From Palaemon carinicauda (lineage: Eukaryota > Arthropoda > Malacostraca > Decapoda > Palaemonidae): a stretch of 64,000 nucleotides of DNA. Below, piece after piece: positions 24,415 to 35,589 of the stretch (positions within the stretch are counted from its first letter, which is position 1; each line of letters starts with the position of its first letter). The translations under genes and the position numbers were made by a program. Under the pieces are notes generated by a model that saw nothing but the letters and a program-made list of their open reading frames with translations, ran no database searches and was not told the origin of the DNA. Location: contig NC_090729.1 in assembly GCF_036898095.1 (NCBI RefSeq), positions 75,910,439 to 75,974,438 on the forward strand, in the 5' to 3' direction.

Positions 24415-24731
24415 TTCTAACCATATCGTCTGTCAATGATCACCTAAATCTATTCCCTATTCTGTATTATCCAGCAATGTTCAAGTCCTACTTTAATTCT
24501 TAGTATTTAAATCTATACCAGTCAACAAATCAGCCTTTCGACCTTCCCAAAAGCACAGAGTTTTAAAACCATCTTTCCTAAACTTAAATTTAAGCTTCTC
24601 TAACAATATCTAATTAAAATATGAAAAACATGTACAATAACCTTTCCTTTACCTATATTATATAACTTTTTATTTCAAAGTATACTCCTAGAATCTTCTA
24701 TAAACTACTCTCGTTACTAACTTATATATAT

Positions 24732-24734
<3 letters not shown>
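24415..24734. other. Unassigned AT-rich sequence
   Basis: No feature recognised. Confidence 0.4.

Positions 24735-24790
<56 letters not shown>
24735..24790. repeat. (GA)n microsatellite
   Basis: A pure GA tract of about 56 bp. Confidence 0.97.
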
Positions 24791-24797
<7 letters not shown>

Positions 24798-25144
24798 TGG
24801 GGAGGATGGACATTTAATCAAATACTGAATCTTACAAATTTAAGAATAAAAGAGGGATAAGTTTTTATACAAATTACGGACATTAAAATATTTATTCTAG
24901 ATTCTTAAAAATAGGACCAATAGTGTATTTAAAGTTTAGATTGCTTCAAATCCATTTGTTAGTGATTACCCTTTATAAAATCTAAAACGAGATGTGGGGG
25001 ATCAACTATCCAAGGTATACTATTGTAACTAGAAAGGGTTTGGTGTTAAGGAACCTTAAGCTTTTAGGACAGAAGGAAAAATTGAAAGGCTAAACACGAA
25101 CACACCTTGAAATAATCATCTAAAACAGCCTAATTCAAATGCCA

Positions 25145-25145
<1 letters not shown>
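24791..25145. other. Unassigned AT-rich sequence
   Basis: No feature recognised. Confidence 0.4.

Positions 25146-25186
<41 letters not shown>
25146..25186. repeat. Poly(A) tract of about 41 bp
   Basis: An uninterrupted A run. The sequence immediately to its left (25000-25145) is not a recognisable retroposed gene, so it may simply be a homopolymer. Confidence 0.95.
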
Positions 25187-25188
<2 letters not shown>

Positions 25189-25550
25189 ATGTACAATTAA
25201 AAACAAAAACCTTATTTCCATTAATTGAAAGTTTTGGCACCGGATAATTTAGTACTCTCATATAACTATTTATTCCTAATACAATAACACTAGTTTAAAA
25301 TTTTCCCAACTAATTTACTATCAGTTCCCTTTCCCTGAAATTTAAGAGATATAGATTACAAACTAAAAACTGCTTTAATGCTCATAAAGGTTTTCAAAAT
25401 CCTACTAGAAATACTCAATTCTTGAAAGTCAAAATTGACAAATAAAAAACCTTAGGAAAATTTTGCTTCTAGGATCTCATGATTTGAATGTCCAATCCCA
25501 CTGTATTAAATAAATAAATACTGAAGATATCACTAGACTAAAATTTAACG
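25187..25550. other. Unassigned AT-rich sequence
   Basis: No feature recognised. Confidence 0.4.
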
Positions 25551-26118
25551 GAAATAGCTCAGTCTCTACCTGAAACAGCCCAGCTTTCTACCTGAAAGAA
25601 CTCCTACCCGACTATCCTAGCCTCTATGTGAAAGTACTACTTGAAATAATAATAACTTGAAATATCCCAGTCTCTACCTAGAATAGTTTTCCCTCTACCT
25701 GAAAAAAAACTCATACCTTAAATGACTCCTACTTGAAATAGCCCCGGCTCTACCTGAAATAACTCCTACTTGAAATAGCCCCGGCTCTACCTGAAATAAC
25801 TCCTACGTGAAATAGCCCCGCTCTACCTGAAATAACTCCTACTTGAAATAGCCCCGGCTCTACCTGAAATAACTCCGTGAAATAGCCCACCCTCTACCTG
25901 AAATAACTCCTACCTGAAATAACTCCTACCTGAAATAACCCACCCTTTACTTGAAATTACTCCTACTTGAAATTACTCCTACTTGAAATTACTCCTACCT
26001 GAAATTACTCCTACCTGAAAAACTCCTACCTGGAATAGCCCACCCTCTACCTGAAAAAACTCCTACTTCAAATGATTCCAACCCGAAATAAGATAACTCC
26101 TGCCTGAAATAACTCCTG
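25551..26118. repeat. Degenerate tandem array, about 18-bp/37-bp units
   Basis: Short blocks of the form CCTGAAATAACTCCTACTTG and AAATAGCCCCGGCTCTAC alternate irregularly. In the middle (25730-25870) they form regular 37-bp pairs; toward 26000 the array is mostly the 18-bp half-unit. Confidence 0.9.
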
Positions 26119-26390
26119 CAGGATTATCTAAAAACTTCAGGTTAGTTTACGCAAGATTACAATCTTAGTTATTGACACGGTTTTAAAATGGCCTAAATTG
26201 AATCATAACCAAATTTAAGTCATCAACTATTCATTAAAGAAATTTTGAATGGAAATTCAAAGTATAAAAGCTAAATTCATGGAACTAAAAATGAAAGAAT
26301 TTAAGAAAATTACTCAGCTAGCAATATAACTGAGCACATTGTCCAAGGCTTAATACTTGAACTAGATACTTAAATCCTTAGTAAAAAAAT
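26119..26390. other. Unassigned AT-rich sequence
   Basis: No feature recognised. Confidence 0.4.
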
Positions 26391-26549
26391 CAATTAAATA
26401 GAGGCATTCCTACAAATGCCCAAAAAAGTGTTCTTGAAGTTCCACTTGATCTTCTCCCACTGAAGAACTTTACCAGGAGAGTTGACTGTTCCAGGATAAC
26501 TCTTAATGGTCATCATCCTTTTGGTTAAATTGTTTTAAGCCACATTAAC
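26391..26549 (-). ncRNA. Tentative noncoding exon on minus strand
   Basis: On the minus strand a good 3' splice-site string (TTTTGTCTTTCAG) ends at 26550, and the sequence that follows is less AT-rich than its surroundings. The longest reading frame from the ATGATG at about 26518 is under 45 codons and matches nothing I know. The downstream boundary is arbitrary and no polyadenylation signal is evident. Confidence 0.2.
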
Positions 26550-26683
26550 CTGAAAGACAAAAGTGTTAATAGGAACTCTCAAAAATTACTAATCAAGATT
26601 TGTAAAGAACAAATTAAATACTGTTCTCAGTAATTCTTAAGCAATGATATATGTTTAATAAATCAGTTCAATCGAAAACAAAT

Positions 26684-28150
26684 TAGGATATCTTATGCTC
26701 CCAAAGTAGGATATTTTAGGCCCCCAAAAGTAGGATATTTTAGGCCCCCAAAAGTAGAATATTTTAAGCCCAAAAGTAGGATATTTTAGGCCCCCAAAAG
26801 TAGGATATTTTAGGCCCCCAAAAGTAGGATATTTTAGGCCCCCAAAAGTAGGATATTTTAGGCCCCCAAAAGTAGGATATTTTAAGCCCCCAAAAGTAGG
26901 ATATCTTAAGCCCCCAAAAGTAGGATATCTTAAGCCCCAAAAGTAGGATATTTTAAGCCCCCAAAAGTTGGTTATTTTAAGCCCCCAAAAGTTGGATATT
27001 TTAAGCCCCCAAAAGTAGGATATTTCAAGCCCCCCAAAAGTAGGATATTTTAAGTCTCCAAAAGTAGGACATTTTAAGTCTCCAAAAGTAGGACATTTTA
27101 AGTCTCCAAAAGCAAGATATTTAAGATATTTTAAGCCCCAAAAGTAAGATATTTTAAGTCCTCCAAAAGTAAGATATTTTAAGTCCTCCAAAAGTAAGAT
27201 ATTTTAAGCCCCAAAAGTAAGATATTTTAAGTCCTCCAAAAGTAAGATATTTTAAGTCCTCCAAAAGTAAGATATTTTAAGCCGCCAAAAGTAAGATATT
27301 TTAAGCCGCCAAAAGAAAGATATTTCAAGCCCCAAAAAGTAAGGTATTTTAAGCCCCAAAAAGTAATATATTTTAATCCCCAAAAAGTAAGATGTCTTAA
27401 ACCCCAAAAAGTAAGATATTTTAAGCCCCAAAAGTAAGATATTTCAAACCCCAAAAGAAAGACATTTTAAGTCTCCAAAAGCAAGATATTTCAGGTCCCA
27501 AAAGTAGGATATTTTAAGCCTCCAAAAGTAGGATATTTTAGGCCCCCAAAAGTAGGATATTTTAGGCCCCCAAAAGTAGGATATTTTAGGCCCCCAAAAG
27601 TAGGATATTTTAGGCCCCCAAAAGTAGTATATTTTAGGCCCCCAAAAGTAGTATATTTTAGGCCCCCAAAAGTAGTATATTTTAGGCCCCCAAAAGTAGG
27701 ATATTTTAGGCCCCCAAAAGTAGTATATTTTAGGCCCCCAAAAGTAGTATATTTTAGGCCCCCAAAAGTAGTATATTTTAGGCCCCCAAAAGTAGTATAT
27801 TTTAGGCCCCCAAAAGTAGGATATTTTAGGCCCCCAAAAGTAGGATATTTTAGGCCCCCAAAAGTAGTATATTTTAGGCCCCCAAAAGTAGTATATTTTA
27901 GGCCCCCAAAAGTAGGATATTTTAGGCCCCCAAAAGTAGTATATTTTAGGCCCCCAAAAGTAGTATATTTTAGGCCCCCAAAAGTAGAATATTTTAGGCC
28001 CCCAAAAGTAGGATATTTTAGGCCCCCAAAAGTAGGATATTTTAGGCCCCCAAAAGTAGAATATTTTAAGCACTCAAAAGTAGGATATTTTAGGCCCCCA
28101 AAAGTAGAATATTTTAAGCACTCAAAAGCAAGATATTCCAGGCTCCAAAA
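26684..28150. repeat. 24-bp tandem array, about 60 copies, open as octapeptide on minus strand
   Basis: The unit is GGATATTTTAGGCCCCCAAA plus AGTA. The period is 24 bp, divisible by three, so frames stay open through long blocks. On the minus strand three adjacent ORFs (28073-27444, 27454-27227 and 27191-26655) repeat YFWGPKIS, YFWGLKYL or similar octapeptides. Two homogeneous zones (26684-26960 and 27520-28070) flank a more diverged centre. There is no signal peptide or flanking unique coding sequence, so a noncoding minisatellite is the more likely reading. Confidence 0.95.
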
Positions 28151-28620
28151 TGATTAGGGCGATTTAAGCAACAAAAACTATGATATTCTAAAGACCAAAA
28201 TATTTTGATAATTTGGTGAAGAAATTAGAATATTTCAGGACCCCCCCCACAAAAAAAATCTAGGATACTTTAAGATCTAATAAAACGATGTGCGTGTTCC
28301 TATGTAAAGTTTTCAACAGTAAATTCACGCAATTATGAGCAGAAAATCCTTTGCTAAACAAAAATTAAACTGGGTTGAATTAATATCTACAGTGCACCAC
28401 ACATGACTTACTTACATCACTACCCACTTACAATAAGAATTTAACTTGTTAACTGATTTACAGCTTCACACAATAACCTGAAAGCTTTTGCCAAAATCAG
28501 GTTGATTTAAGTTGTTTTTTTTTTATCTAAAATGTTTATTCTAAGCAGCCAAGCTATCTCACAACTAAACAGAAATATAGTACTAAACTCTAAAGTTACT
28601 AGAGTTTCAAACAATTTTTT
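28151..28620. other. Unassigned AT-rich sequence
   Basis: No feature recognised, apart from short A and C runs near 28240. Confidence 0.4.
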
Positions 28621-28624
28621 TTTA

Positions 28625-29175
28625 ACAAAAAGAGCATTAATTTAATGCGAGCTCTCCAACTGACGGGATTTACTAAAAAGAAAAATCATCCAGCAAAAAA
28701 TATGTATGATTCTTTGATCTAATACATTTTGTAGGATTCTATCACTGAAATTTTAATCTAAAGACTGCACTACTAAAAAAATAATATTATAACATGGAAA
28801 ACCAATACCTACAAATACATTTCTTCAATGGCAGATATTTACTCAATCTAGTCCAGTCTAACTTCACTCTAGCACTAAATGCCACAAAATCTAACCCAGG
28901 TTCTGAAAAGCAGACAACTTTCAAACTAAACTTACCATCCAAACGAAGTTTACAGAATTAAATTATTGAAGATATCATACTTCATCTCGGTTCATACGAA
29001 GACAGGATATCAAAGACCTTTTTCAACTTCTTGAACATCAACGTCTGCACCTCCTTCAGGCTTCAGTGGTCATGCATACCATAAGCAAACTGGAACAAAA
29101 TCGGGAAGAGTTGAAAAGGACATTTCCACAGAATTTTTGCTTTTACCTATTGTACGTAACTAATTTGTCCTAAAA
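28625..29175 (-). repeat. Tandem segmental duplication, copy 1
   Basis: Aligns by eye with 29280-29825. Shared blocks include GCATTAATTTAAT, CACTAAATGC-CAAA, CTAACC-G-TTCT, CGAAGTTTACA, GTCATACTT/ATCATACTT, AAGCAAACTGGA and GAAAAGGACATTT in the same order. Divergence is high (perhaps 30%), so the duplication is old. Confidence 0.75.
28936..29089 (-). ncRNA. Candidate noncoding exon, copy 1 (154 nt)
   Basis: On the minus strand the segment is preceded by TTTTGTTCCAG (acceptor) and followed by GTAAGTTTAG (a strong donor match) after GGATG. All three frames contain stops, so it is not coding. The duplicate at 29579-29732 has the same length and the same acceptor, while its donor is weakened. 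Transcription is not demonstrated. Confidence 0.3.
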
Positions 29176-29279
29176 TGATTTTGCCAAAAGTAAACTCAAG
29201 ATTTGTTGTCCAAAAATTAGGTAAGTATTATTCAATGTCTATAGGGAGATGTAGAATTAAACTATACTTACATTTGAAT

Positions 29280-29825
29280 TTTTCTTTTTAAAAAATGCAT
29301 TAATTTAATAAAAGCTTACCATCTACCAGGAATTAGTAAAAAAAAAAAAAAAAAAAAAAATCAAAACAAATTTATGATAATTGATCAAACATAGCTTAAG
29401 TGAATCATACGAGGCCTATCACTAAATAGAACACCAATATAAAGATTTTAAATATCTGTTATTTACTCATCATAATCTAATATTGTTCTGTACGTGATCG
29501 AGGAATTTCATACCAGCACTAAATGCTCCCAAATCTAACCTGTCTTCTAAAAAGCATAGAACCTAAAAACAATTTCACTATTCAAGCGAAGTTTACATAA
29601 CCAGTTCATCTTTGATGACGTCATACTTAACTTGGCTAAATCAGAAGACAAAGGATTCAAGATCTTGCAATTTCTCAACTTGTTGCATCACAGCCTTTGT
29701 GTCCTCTTTCAGTCCTCAGTGTCACAAGCAAACTGGAGTACAAATCTGGAAAGAATTGAAAAGGACATTTTAGCAACATTTTCACTTTTGCCTACTTCTA
29801 AACTTGGACTAAATTCTCCCTAAAT
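29280..29825 (-). repeat. Tandem segmental duplication, copy 2
   Basis: Partner of 28625-29175 at an offset of about 645 bp. It includes an A-run at 29338-29360 not present at that length in copy 1. Confidence 0.75.
29579..29732 (-). ncRNA. Candidate noncoding exon, copy 2 (154 nt)
   Basis: The acceptor TTTGTACTCCAG is retained, but the 5' splice site reads GTGAAATT instead of GTAAGTTT, so this copy may be a dead or alternative exon. All three frames contain stops. Confidence 0.25.
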
Positions 29826-30770
29826 TAGGTCAGGATTCATTCCAAGCTTAAGACACTTATTACTAGTTGACTATCTAATGTTAACAGCAGAGTTTACTGC
29901 CAGGCATAAATAAAACAAAAAATTATTTAGTTACAAGATATCCATATCGCCCTAACAAATACAAGAGGTTTATTTGTTGAACAAGTCAACAGTCCATTGG
30001 TTGTATTAATCAAATTGTCAAAAAACACCATACCTCAAACTATTGGCCACAAATGACAAGGAACTAGTACACAGGACCATACCAGCTGAAGAGATTTTGC
30101 CTTGCTTTACTAGTTAAAATTTAAATAAAATTTCACAAATAAAGATTATTATACTACAGTATAATAGTTATAGTTATAGACTGTGACTGCAGAAGTGGGT
30201 TCATACTTCATAACGTATTCCTGGGGTGAACGAATTGGAGGAACAAAAACAAGACGTCAAGTAAACTTATCTGGGAAATAAATTATAATTGACTGCAACA
30301 GCTTTTTGGTGGGAAGTGTTCCATACTTCTAGGCAAATATAGTAACGTTAGGCGGTCCTGGGATTACTAATGAAATCGATATATCATTCTATATAAAGCC
30401 AATGTGTGGCTGCAAGAATTGTTAAACTCTTACCTGCAGTACTTCATGCCACATTTTGAGAAGTTATGTGAACATATCGTTGCACAATATCCATATTCAC
30501 ATTTTGGGTATTATCGTACGTTTCAATAAACTGCTTTGATTTTATGATTGTTTTATTGATATAAACTATCACCTAAATATCCTCGCTCAGGGTGACAGAT
30601 CCTTGGGTGAGAAAATTTGGGGTGAGGGACCTTCAGGGATCTCAAAATCAAATAAACTTTACCTTTAGTTGTAAGTTCGGCTAATAAGGACAACACCGGT
30701 CGAATCTGCCTCTTTCCAAAACCAAACCGAAATAACTTTGGACAACCGCTAAACGATTGTCCGACTTCCC
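29826..30770. other. Unassigned sequence
   Basis: No ORF, repeat or RNA gene recognised. Confidence 0.4.
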
Positions 30771-30777
30771 TGGCATT

Positions 30778-30890
30778 ACTTTTAGGGGTTTATTTCTCGC
30801 CCTCCATCAGACACTAAGAGTCTGTTCAGGCGGGCCTTGATGTGTGAAAATAATTTCTTTCCAGTTTATATTATAACTACAATGGACAAG
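30778..30890 (-). mobile_element. CR1-like LINE 3' UTR fragment
   Basis: GGGTTTATTTCTCGCCCTCC and CTGTTCAGGCGGGCCTTG match 9686-9737, the 3' UTR of the LINE fragment ending at 10065. Only about 110 bp remains. Confidence 0.85.
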
Positions 30891-31360
30891 TCCACTCGTC
30901 ATTTTCTGTTTTGTTATAATGACGTCATAATTACGTCACTCCAGAAGTAAGGCAAACTGAGACTATGATAAGTCCTGTGCTATTTCCGGAATTGACTATT
31001 GAAACTCGCTCTGTTACGATCTCAAATGACAACTTAAGATATTACAAAACATAATAAACATAGCTGCATGATTGATAAAAGGTCTCCCACCTCGAGAAAA
31101 GATCGCTCCTATACTTATTAAATAACATTGGCTGCTTATTAAAGCTGGAATAGAGTCTGTGCAATGACTCATTAAGTTCTCAGAACCGGGCGTCCAAAAT
31201 ATCTAAGATAATTGCCACATATTGTGCTGACACGAGAATAGTTAGATAGTTTCGAGTTAATGGAACCAAGATACCTGTCAATTTCGTTTGGTCGCTGCAA
31301 CCTCACCATCTTTGTGAGCTAAGGATAGGGGGTTTGGGGGAGCCTATAGGTCTATCTGGT

Positions 31361-32750
31361 GGTATCCGGTCATTTCGCCCACATGCCATTTCGCCACACT
31401 ATGGAGTCATTTCGCCCACAGGTCATTTCGCCCACACTGTGTAGTCGTTTCGCCCACACTGTTAAGTCATTTCGCCCACACTGTTAAGTCATTTCGCCCA
31501 CACTGTGGTGGGGTTGCCAACCTGATTTTGCAGATAGTAGTAAGGTATACCGAAGTCGGGATAATACGATAATAGTTCATATCTAGTACACATCACCGAT
31601 CTCTACTATACTACTGGATGGCTCATGGTGTAATTCATCAGGGAAGATTGTCCAAATGAGGCCTCTTTACTAGTAGGTACTTCAGTTGTGACGTTATCAC
31701 AAACTGTTGATTATATCACCATAATATGACCAGATATTTTTTTTTTCTTTTGTACAGTACAATGTCTAATTTCTTTTTTTTTTTTTTTTTTTTTTTACTT
31801 ATGTAGATTCAAGAGGTTGGTCTCCAGAATGCCTACACACATGATGACGGGACGTATAAATTCTTACGGAAAGTGATGACCCTTCCATTTCTGCCTGAGG
31901 CAGATATAGGTCCCGTGTTTGAACGGCTCTCACGTCAATCTACCACAGCCCAGTTGCAGACTATAATGCAGTACATGTCAAGAACATGGGTCCACAACTC
32001 CTTATGGCCAACTTCTAGCTGGAATTATTTTTTATCAGTCTATCTGCACCAATAATGATATTGAGGGCTGGCACAACCGTCTAAACAAACGTGCTGCAGG
32101 TAGATGTAACCTACAGTTCTACCTCCTCATAAGCCTTCTCCACAAAGAGGCTAAATTGACGTTGATCTACATGAGGCTAGTATCCGAAAAAAAAACTACG
32201 AAGGATCCAAAGGAAAAAATATAAACACTTACAGGATTGAATATTTACTCTTTGGGAGGAACACGTGAGGGGTGAGCTATTGGCTTATAAGTTGCTGAAA
32301 GCATGCGCTCACCTGGATGGCCCAGTGCGCAGCTGAATCCTGCATATGTAGTGAGTACTGTACTTGTTTTAAATGTAACTATATTTTAATAAAAGTTTCT
32401 TCAATTCTTTGTCACTATCTGAATATTGCATGTATGTAACTGTCTTTTTAATAAAAAAAATACTTTCCGAATAGTAATACATTTATTTAACTGTCTTTTG
32501 ATAAAACTTTATTTTATGTTTTTTCTAACTGCTTCTGAATCTTGCATATATGGAGCTATTTGTTAACAAAAGTTTTTTATTTTACCACTTTCTTAATCTT
32601 ACATGTATGTTGACTATTATATGTCGGCAAATTGACTCTTATATGTGGGTGAATTGACTCTTATATGTGGGCGAATTGACTTGTGGGCGAAATGACTTGT
32701 GAGCGAAATGACTTGTGGGCGAATTGACTTGTGGGCGAAATGACTGTAAT
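31361..32750 (+). mobile_element. Mutator-like (MULE) DNA transposon, 10-bp target duplication
   Basis: The element is bounded by exact direct repeats TCTATCTGGT at 31351-31360 and 32751-32760, a size usual for MULEs. Both ends carry inverted GTCATTTCGCCCAC/GTGGGCGAAATGAC termini. They are followed by several tandem copies of the same motif (31370-31500 left, 32625-32745 right), giving subterminal repeat arrays in opposite orientation. Only a relic of the transposase remains inside, plus a T-run at 31738-31796. Confidence 0.85.
31805..32215 (+). pseudogene. MULE transposase C-terminal relic
   Basis: One frame reads RKVMTLPFLPEADIGPVFE and a YMSRTWVHNSLWPTSSWNY-like block to about 32025. After a frameshift, TNNDIEGWHNRLN, FYLLISLLHKEAKL and a basic tail follow to about 32215. 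The TNN-x-EGWH-NRLN block is characteristic of the C-terminal region of MULE transposases. The catalytic DDE core upstream is missing, so the copy is non-autonomous. Confidence 0.8.
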
Positions 32751-33228
32751 TCTATCTGGTGAGTCATCAACACCCATTGCCTGGCCCTCCTTGGTCCTAG
32801 CTTAGGTGGAGAGGGGACTTGGGCGCTGATCATATGTACATATGGTTAGCCTCTAGGGAATTGTCCTGCTCAATAGGGCCAATGCCACTGTCCCTAGCCT
32901 CTGCCATTCATAATCGGCATTTAAACCTTTAAACTTTTACTGTAGATTCTACAGCTTTCAAATAAGCGGTCCCAAGACTAAAGAATAAGCTCCCACTATA
33001 CATTCGAAAGACTGAAGATATTAAGACTTTCAAAAAGAAACTGAAGACTTTTTCGTTTCCAGAATTTCAATAATATGTGGATAAGACAAACACGGAATTC
33101 GATGTATGATACGATAAATACCTAATAATGTATATGACAAACAGATCTTGTAGGTCCTGCAGGGCTCAAATGTTCCTCTGTGTGATAGGACCATGAAAAC
33201 AGCCCTTAAAGTTAAGTAAGTAACCTAT

Positions 33229-34373
33229 TGTATCAATATGGTTAAGCAAACTATGTATATTTGCTTCGAGCTATTACACTTAGTAAATAAATAAAAAGGT
33301 CGTAGCACAATTCAATAAACGTGGGCCTATTAAGAACACAAGCTAAAATTTGGGGGTAACAATATCATTTTTTTTTTCGACTGTTAATTTACATAATGTA
33401 CATGAATTTGATTCATAATTTATATCTTCCAAAAATATTTCCCTTTCACAAATACAGACCACGCCTCAGTAACGCCCCCCCCCCCCCCCGCCATACAAGA
33501 AGCCACCCTCAGTATCCCCCCTCCCCCCCCACCCCCTTTTGACGTTACCACGGTTCATACCTGGTTGCAAACATGTTATGTTGAAACTTATTATGATAAT
33601 CAATAATCAACAAACAATTAACCACGCAATATGCATCAAACTTGATAGAAGTTGGGTACATACATACATACATGAAAACTTTTTCTCAATAAGTTACATG
33701 GATAAATTCGACAAACTTTCACTCCCAATTCCCTCTTTGAGATGATACACAATTTAGCTTATCACGATACGAAAAAACAAGTCTCCACCCGAACATTATA
33801 TTGAACATACGTGCCAAAACTATATCAAAGCACAACATAGTTTAAATCAGAATCCACCTAGATGTGGATCCTGGTCTGAATCATGGACACAAATTCGTAG
33901 ATGGCAGATCATCATTAACCTAGATTTTGTGCACTGAAGAAACACATTTATTTCTTATAACCAGTTTTGCTCACAAAATGTCGAAGGTAATTTACACATG
34001 AAAGTATTTAATCGTCCTTTTGGACATAAAAAAGAAAAAAAAAAGTACCCGGTAAGTTAACAATTATCTTTATAATTAGGTAACACCGAAGACGCGTTTC
34101 CTCTGTCTTCCCACCTTGCGCAAAACTGCAAGTAACGACCTTTGCTTGGCAGGACCGAAAACACTGACGAGGAACTAATAGTACTTATAAAAAAGAGTTT
34201 TGCCATAACTAATGAGGTGATTACATTTGTTTGTTGACTGATTATGAAAGATCAATTAATATAATTATTTCATTCAAATGAATTTGATCAGCGATGGTGT
34301 TTTAGGAAAAAAGAACGTTTATTCGAATAGGTTTAGAGACTGAATAAGCTTCCGGTGATTTAGCAAATATTTT

Positions 34374-34375
<2 letters not shown>
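33229..34375. other. Unassigned sequence with C-runs
   Basis: C-rich homopolymer stretches at 33475-33490 and 33519-33536, and a TACATACATACATAC string at 33658-33672. No gene recognised. Confidence 0.4.
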
Positions 34376-34410
<35 letters not shown>

Positions 34411-34420
34411 GAGGGAGAGA

Positions 34421-34453
<33 letters not shown>

Positions 34454-34519
34454 GAGAGAGTGGCAACAAAGTCTTCACAATAATTCTTTCATGCCAATTA
34501 AGTAAATGTTAACCGCCCG

Positions 34520-34594
<75 letters not shown>
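34376..34594. repeat. Facing (GA)n and (CT)n tracts
   Basis: An impure GA tract (34376-34460) and a pure CT tract (34531-34594) lie 70 bp apart in complementary orientation, so they can pair as a hairpin. Confidence 0.9.
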
Positions 34595-34597
<3 letters not shown>

Positions 34598-34809
34598 AGC
34601 TTTAGACAAATTGGATCTTAACTACCAAATTAATCAACCGAAAACTGTATAGAAAACTAAATGGGATATTTTGGACCATTTGAAATGAAGGAAATAAGCC
34701 ACCAGTAGGACTGAAAGATATCGACTGCAAGATGGATTTTAAATCCACATGACTAGAAGGATTACTAGTAGAATACCTAAAGGGGGGTCACCATAGCAAA
34801 TTCTTAGAA

Positions 34810-35085
34810 AAGGGTAATTTTAAGATAAGTAGTCATGATGAGGCCACTTCTGTGTGTTGAAAGGCAATAGAATACACGAGCGCGAGTTTCAAGGAGTTAC
34901 CAAGGATTTCGGATGTCTCAAAAGACTTTTTAGTCGATCTTTGGAGACTCCATTTGCTTTGGTAGAACGATTTAGTTTAAGCATTTATAAAGTTTTTATG
35001 ATCTTGTCATAATTTATCTTGAACTTGTTTACCGTGTTACTGTTTACTACATCCGGTGGAAGTCTATTCCAAGTATTTGCTATTT
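34810..35085 (-). pseudogene. LINE RT C-terminal fragment
   Basis: On the minus strand from about 35085, a frame reads ANTWNRLPPDVVNSNTVNKF, then KINYDKIIKTL and a stop, the stereotyped end of a non-LTR ORF2. The 3' UTR extends to about 34810. It is truncated at 35086 by a GA tract. Confidence 0.75.
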
Positions 35086-35087
35086 TC

Positions 35088-35136
35088 TGAGAGAGAGAGA
35101 GAGAGGATGAGAGGAGAGAGAGAGAGAGAGGAGAGA
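35088..35136. repeat. Impure (GA)n tract
   Basis: A GA tract interrupted by GAT and GG. Confidence 0.9.
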
Positions 35137-35589
35137 TTCTAAGCCTATCACTGTTTTACACTGAAGGGGCCACGTTCACAAGCAAAGCAACTGCAAAACA
35201 GCCAACATAAAAGCGCTAGAGCAGTCACATTTATTTGAGCCCTTTTAGACAATGCATAGCTAATCATAAGATCCCAAAGATGCTAATAATTGATAATATG
35301 GTCCACACCAGGCTCATAGAACTCTGGTTCTCATCAAAATCTTATGCTACGTAACCTGCACACAGCGTTAAGACAATTTAACTCACCTGACCGAGGATAC
35401 AGCTAATTGTATTGCCCTGATGTATTTGAGGATAATTTTGCCCTTAAGCTATGAAAAGGCAAAAATCAATAGAGAGTTTATAGTCAAGCCTTCGATTCAA
35501 GTTGCTTCGTTCACGAAGTATCAAAGACAGTATTAACGCTTTATTCAATCTTGTGCATCACTAATAACCAGCTATATTCCATCAAAATG

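Larger units (their letters stand above)
31288..32935 (+). mobile_element. tRNA-derived-type SINE interrupted by a MULE
   Basis: Left part 31288-31360 (GCTGCAACCTCACCATC, TTGTGAGCTAAGGATAGG) and right part 32761-32930 (GAGTCATCAACACCCATTGC, GGTGGAGAGGGGACTTGGGC, CTCTGCCATTCAT) together match the minus-strand copy at 44190-44485. Removing the MULE restores about 240 bp of SINE, inserted between two halves of the LINE RT. Confidence 0.75.
30985..33228 (+). mobile_element. CR1-like LINE 3' fragment, split by nested insertions
   Basis: At 31025-31270 the plus strand reads decayed RT C-terminal blocks (LIKGLPPREKIAPILIK, then HWLLIKA). The same ORF resumes after the insertions at 32945, with AVPRLKNKLPLYIRK and FKKKLKTFSFPEFQ. 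A 3' UTR (CTTGTAGGTCCTGCAGGGCTC, then GGACCATGAAAACAGCCC) ends in AAGTTAAGTAAGTAA at about 33223. Stops and frameshifts are frequent. The intervening 1.65 kb is a SINE that itself contains a MULE. Confidence 0.8.

Noticed and set aside
24735..24790. GA tracts as regulatory GAGA elements
   Set aside because: Microsatellites of this type occur about ten times in the window with no promoter-like context; regulatory function cannot be supported from sequence.
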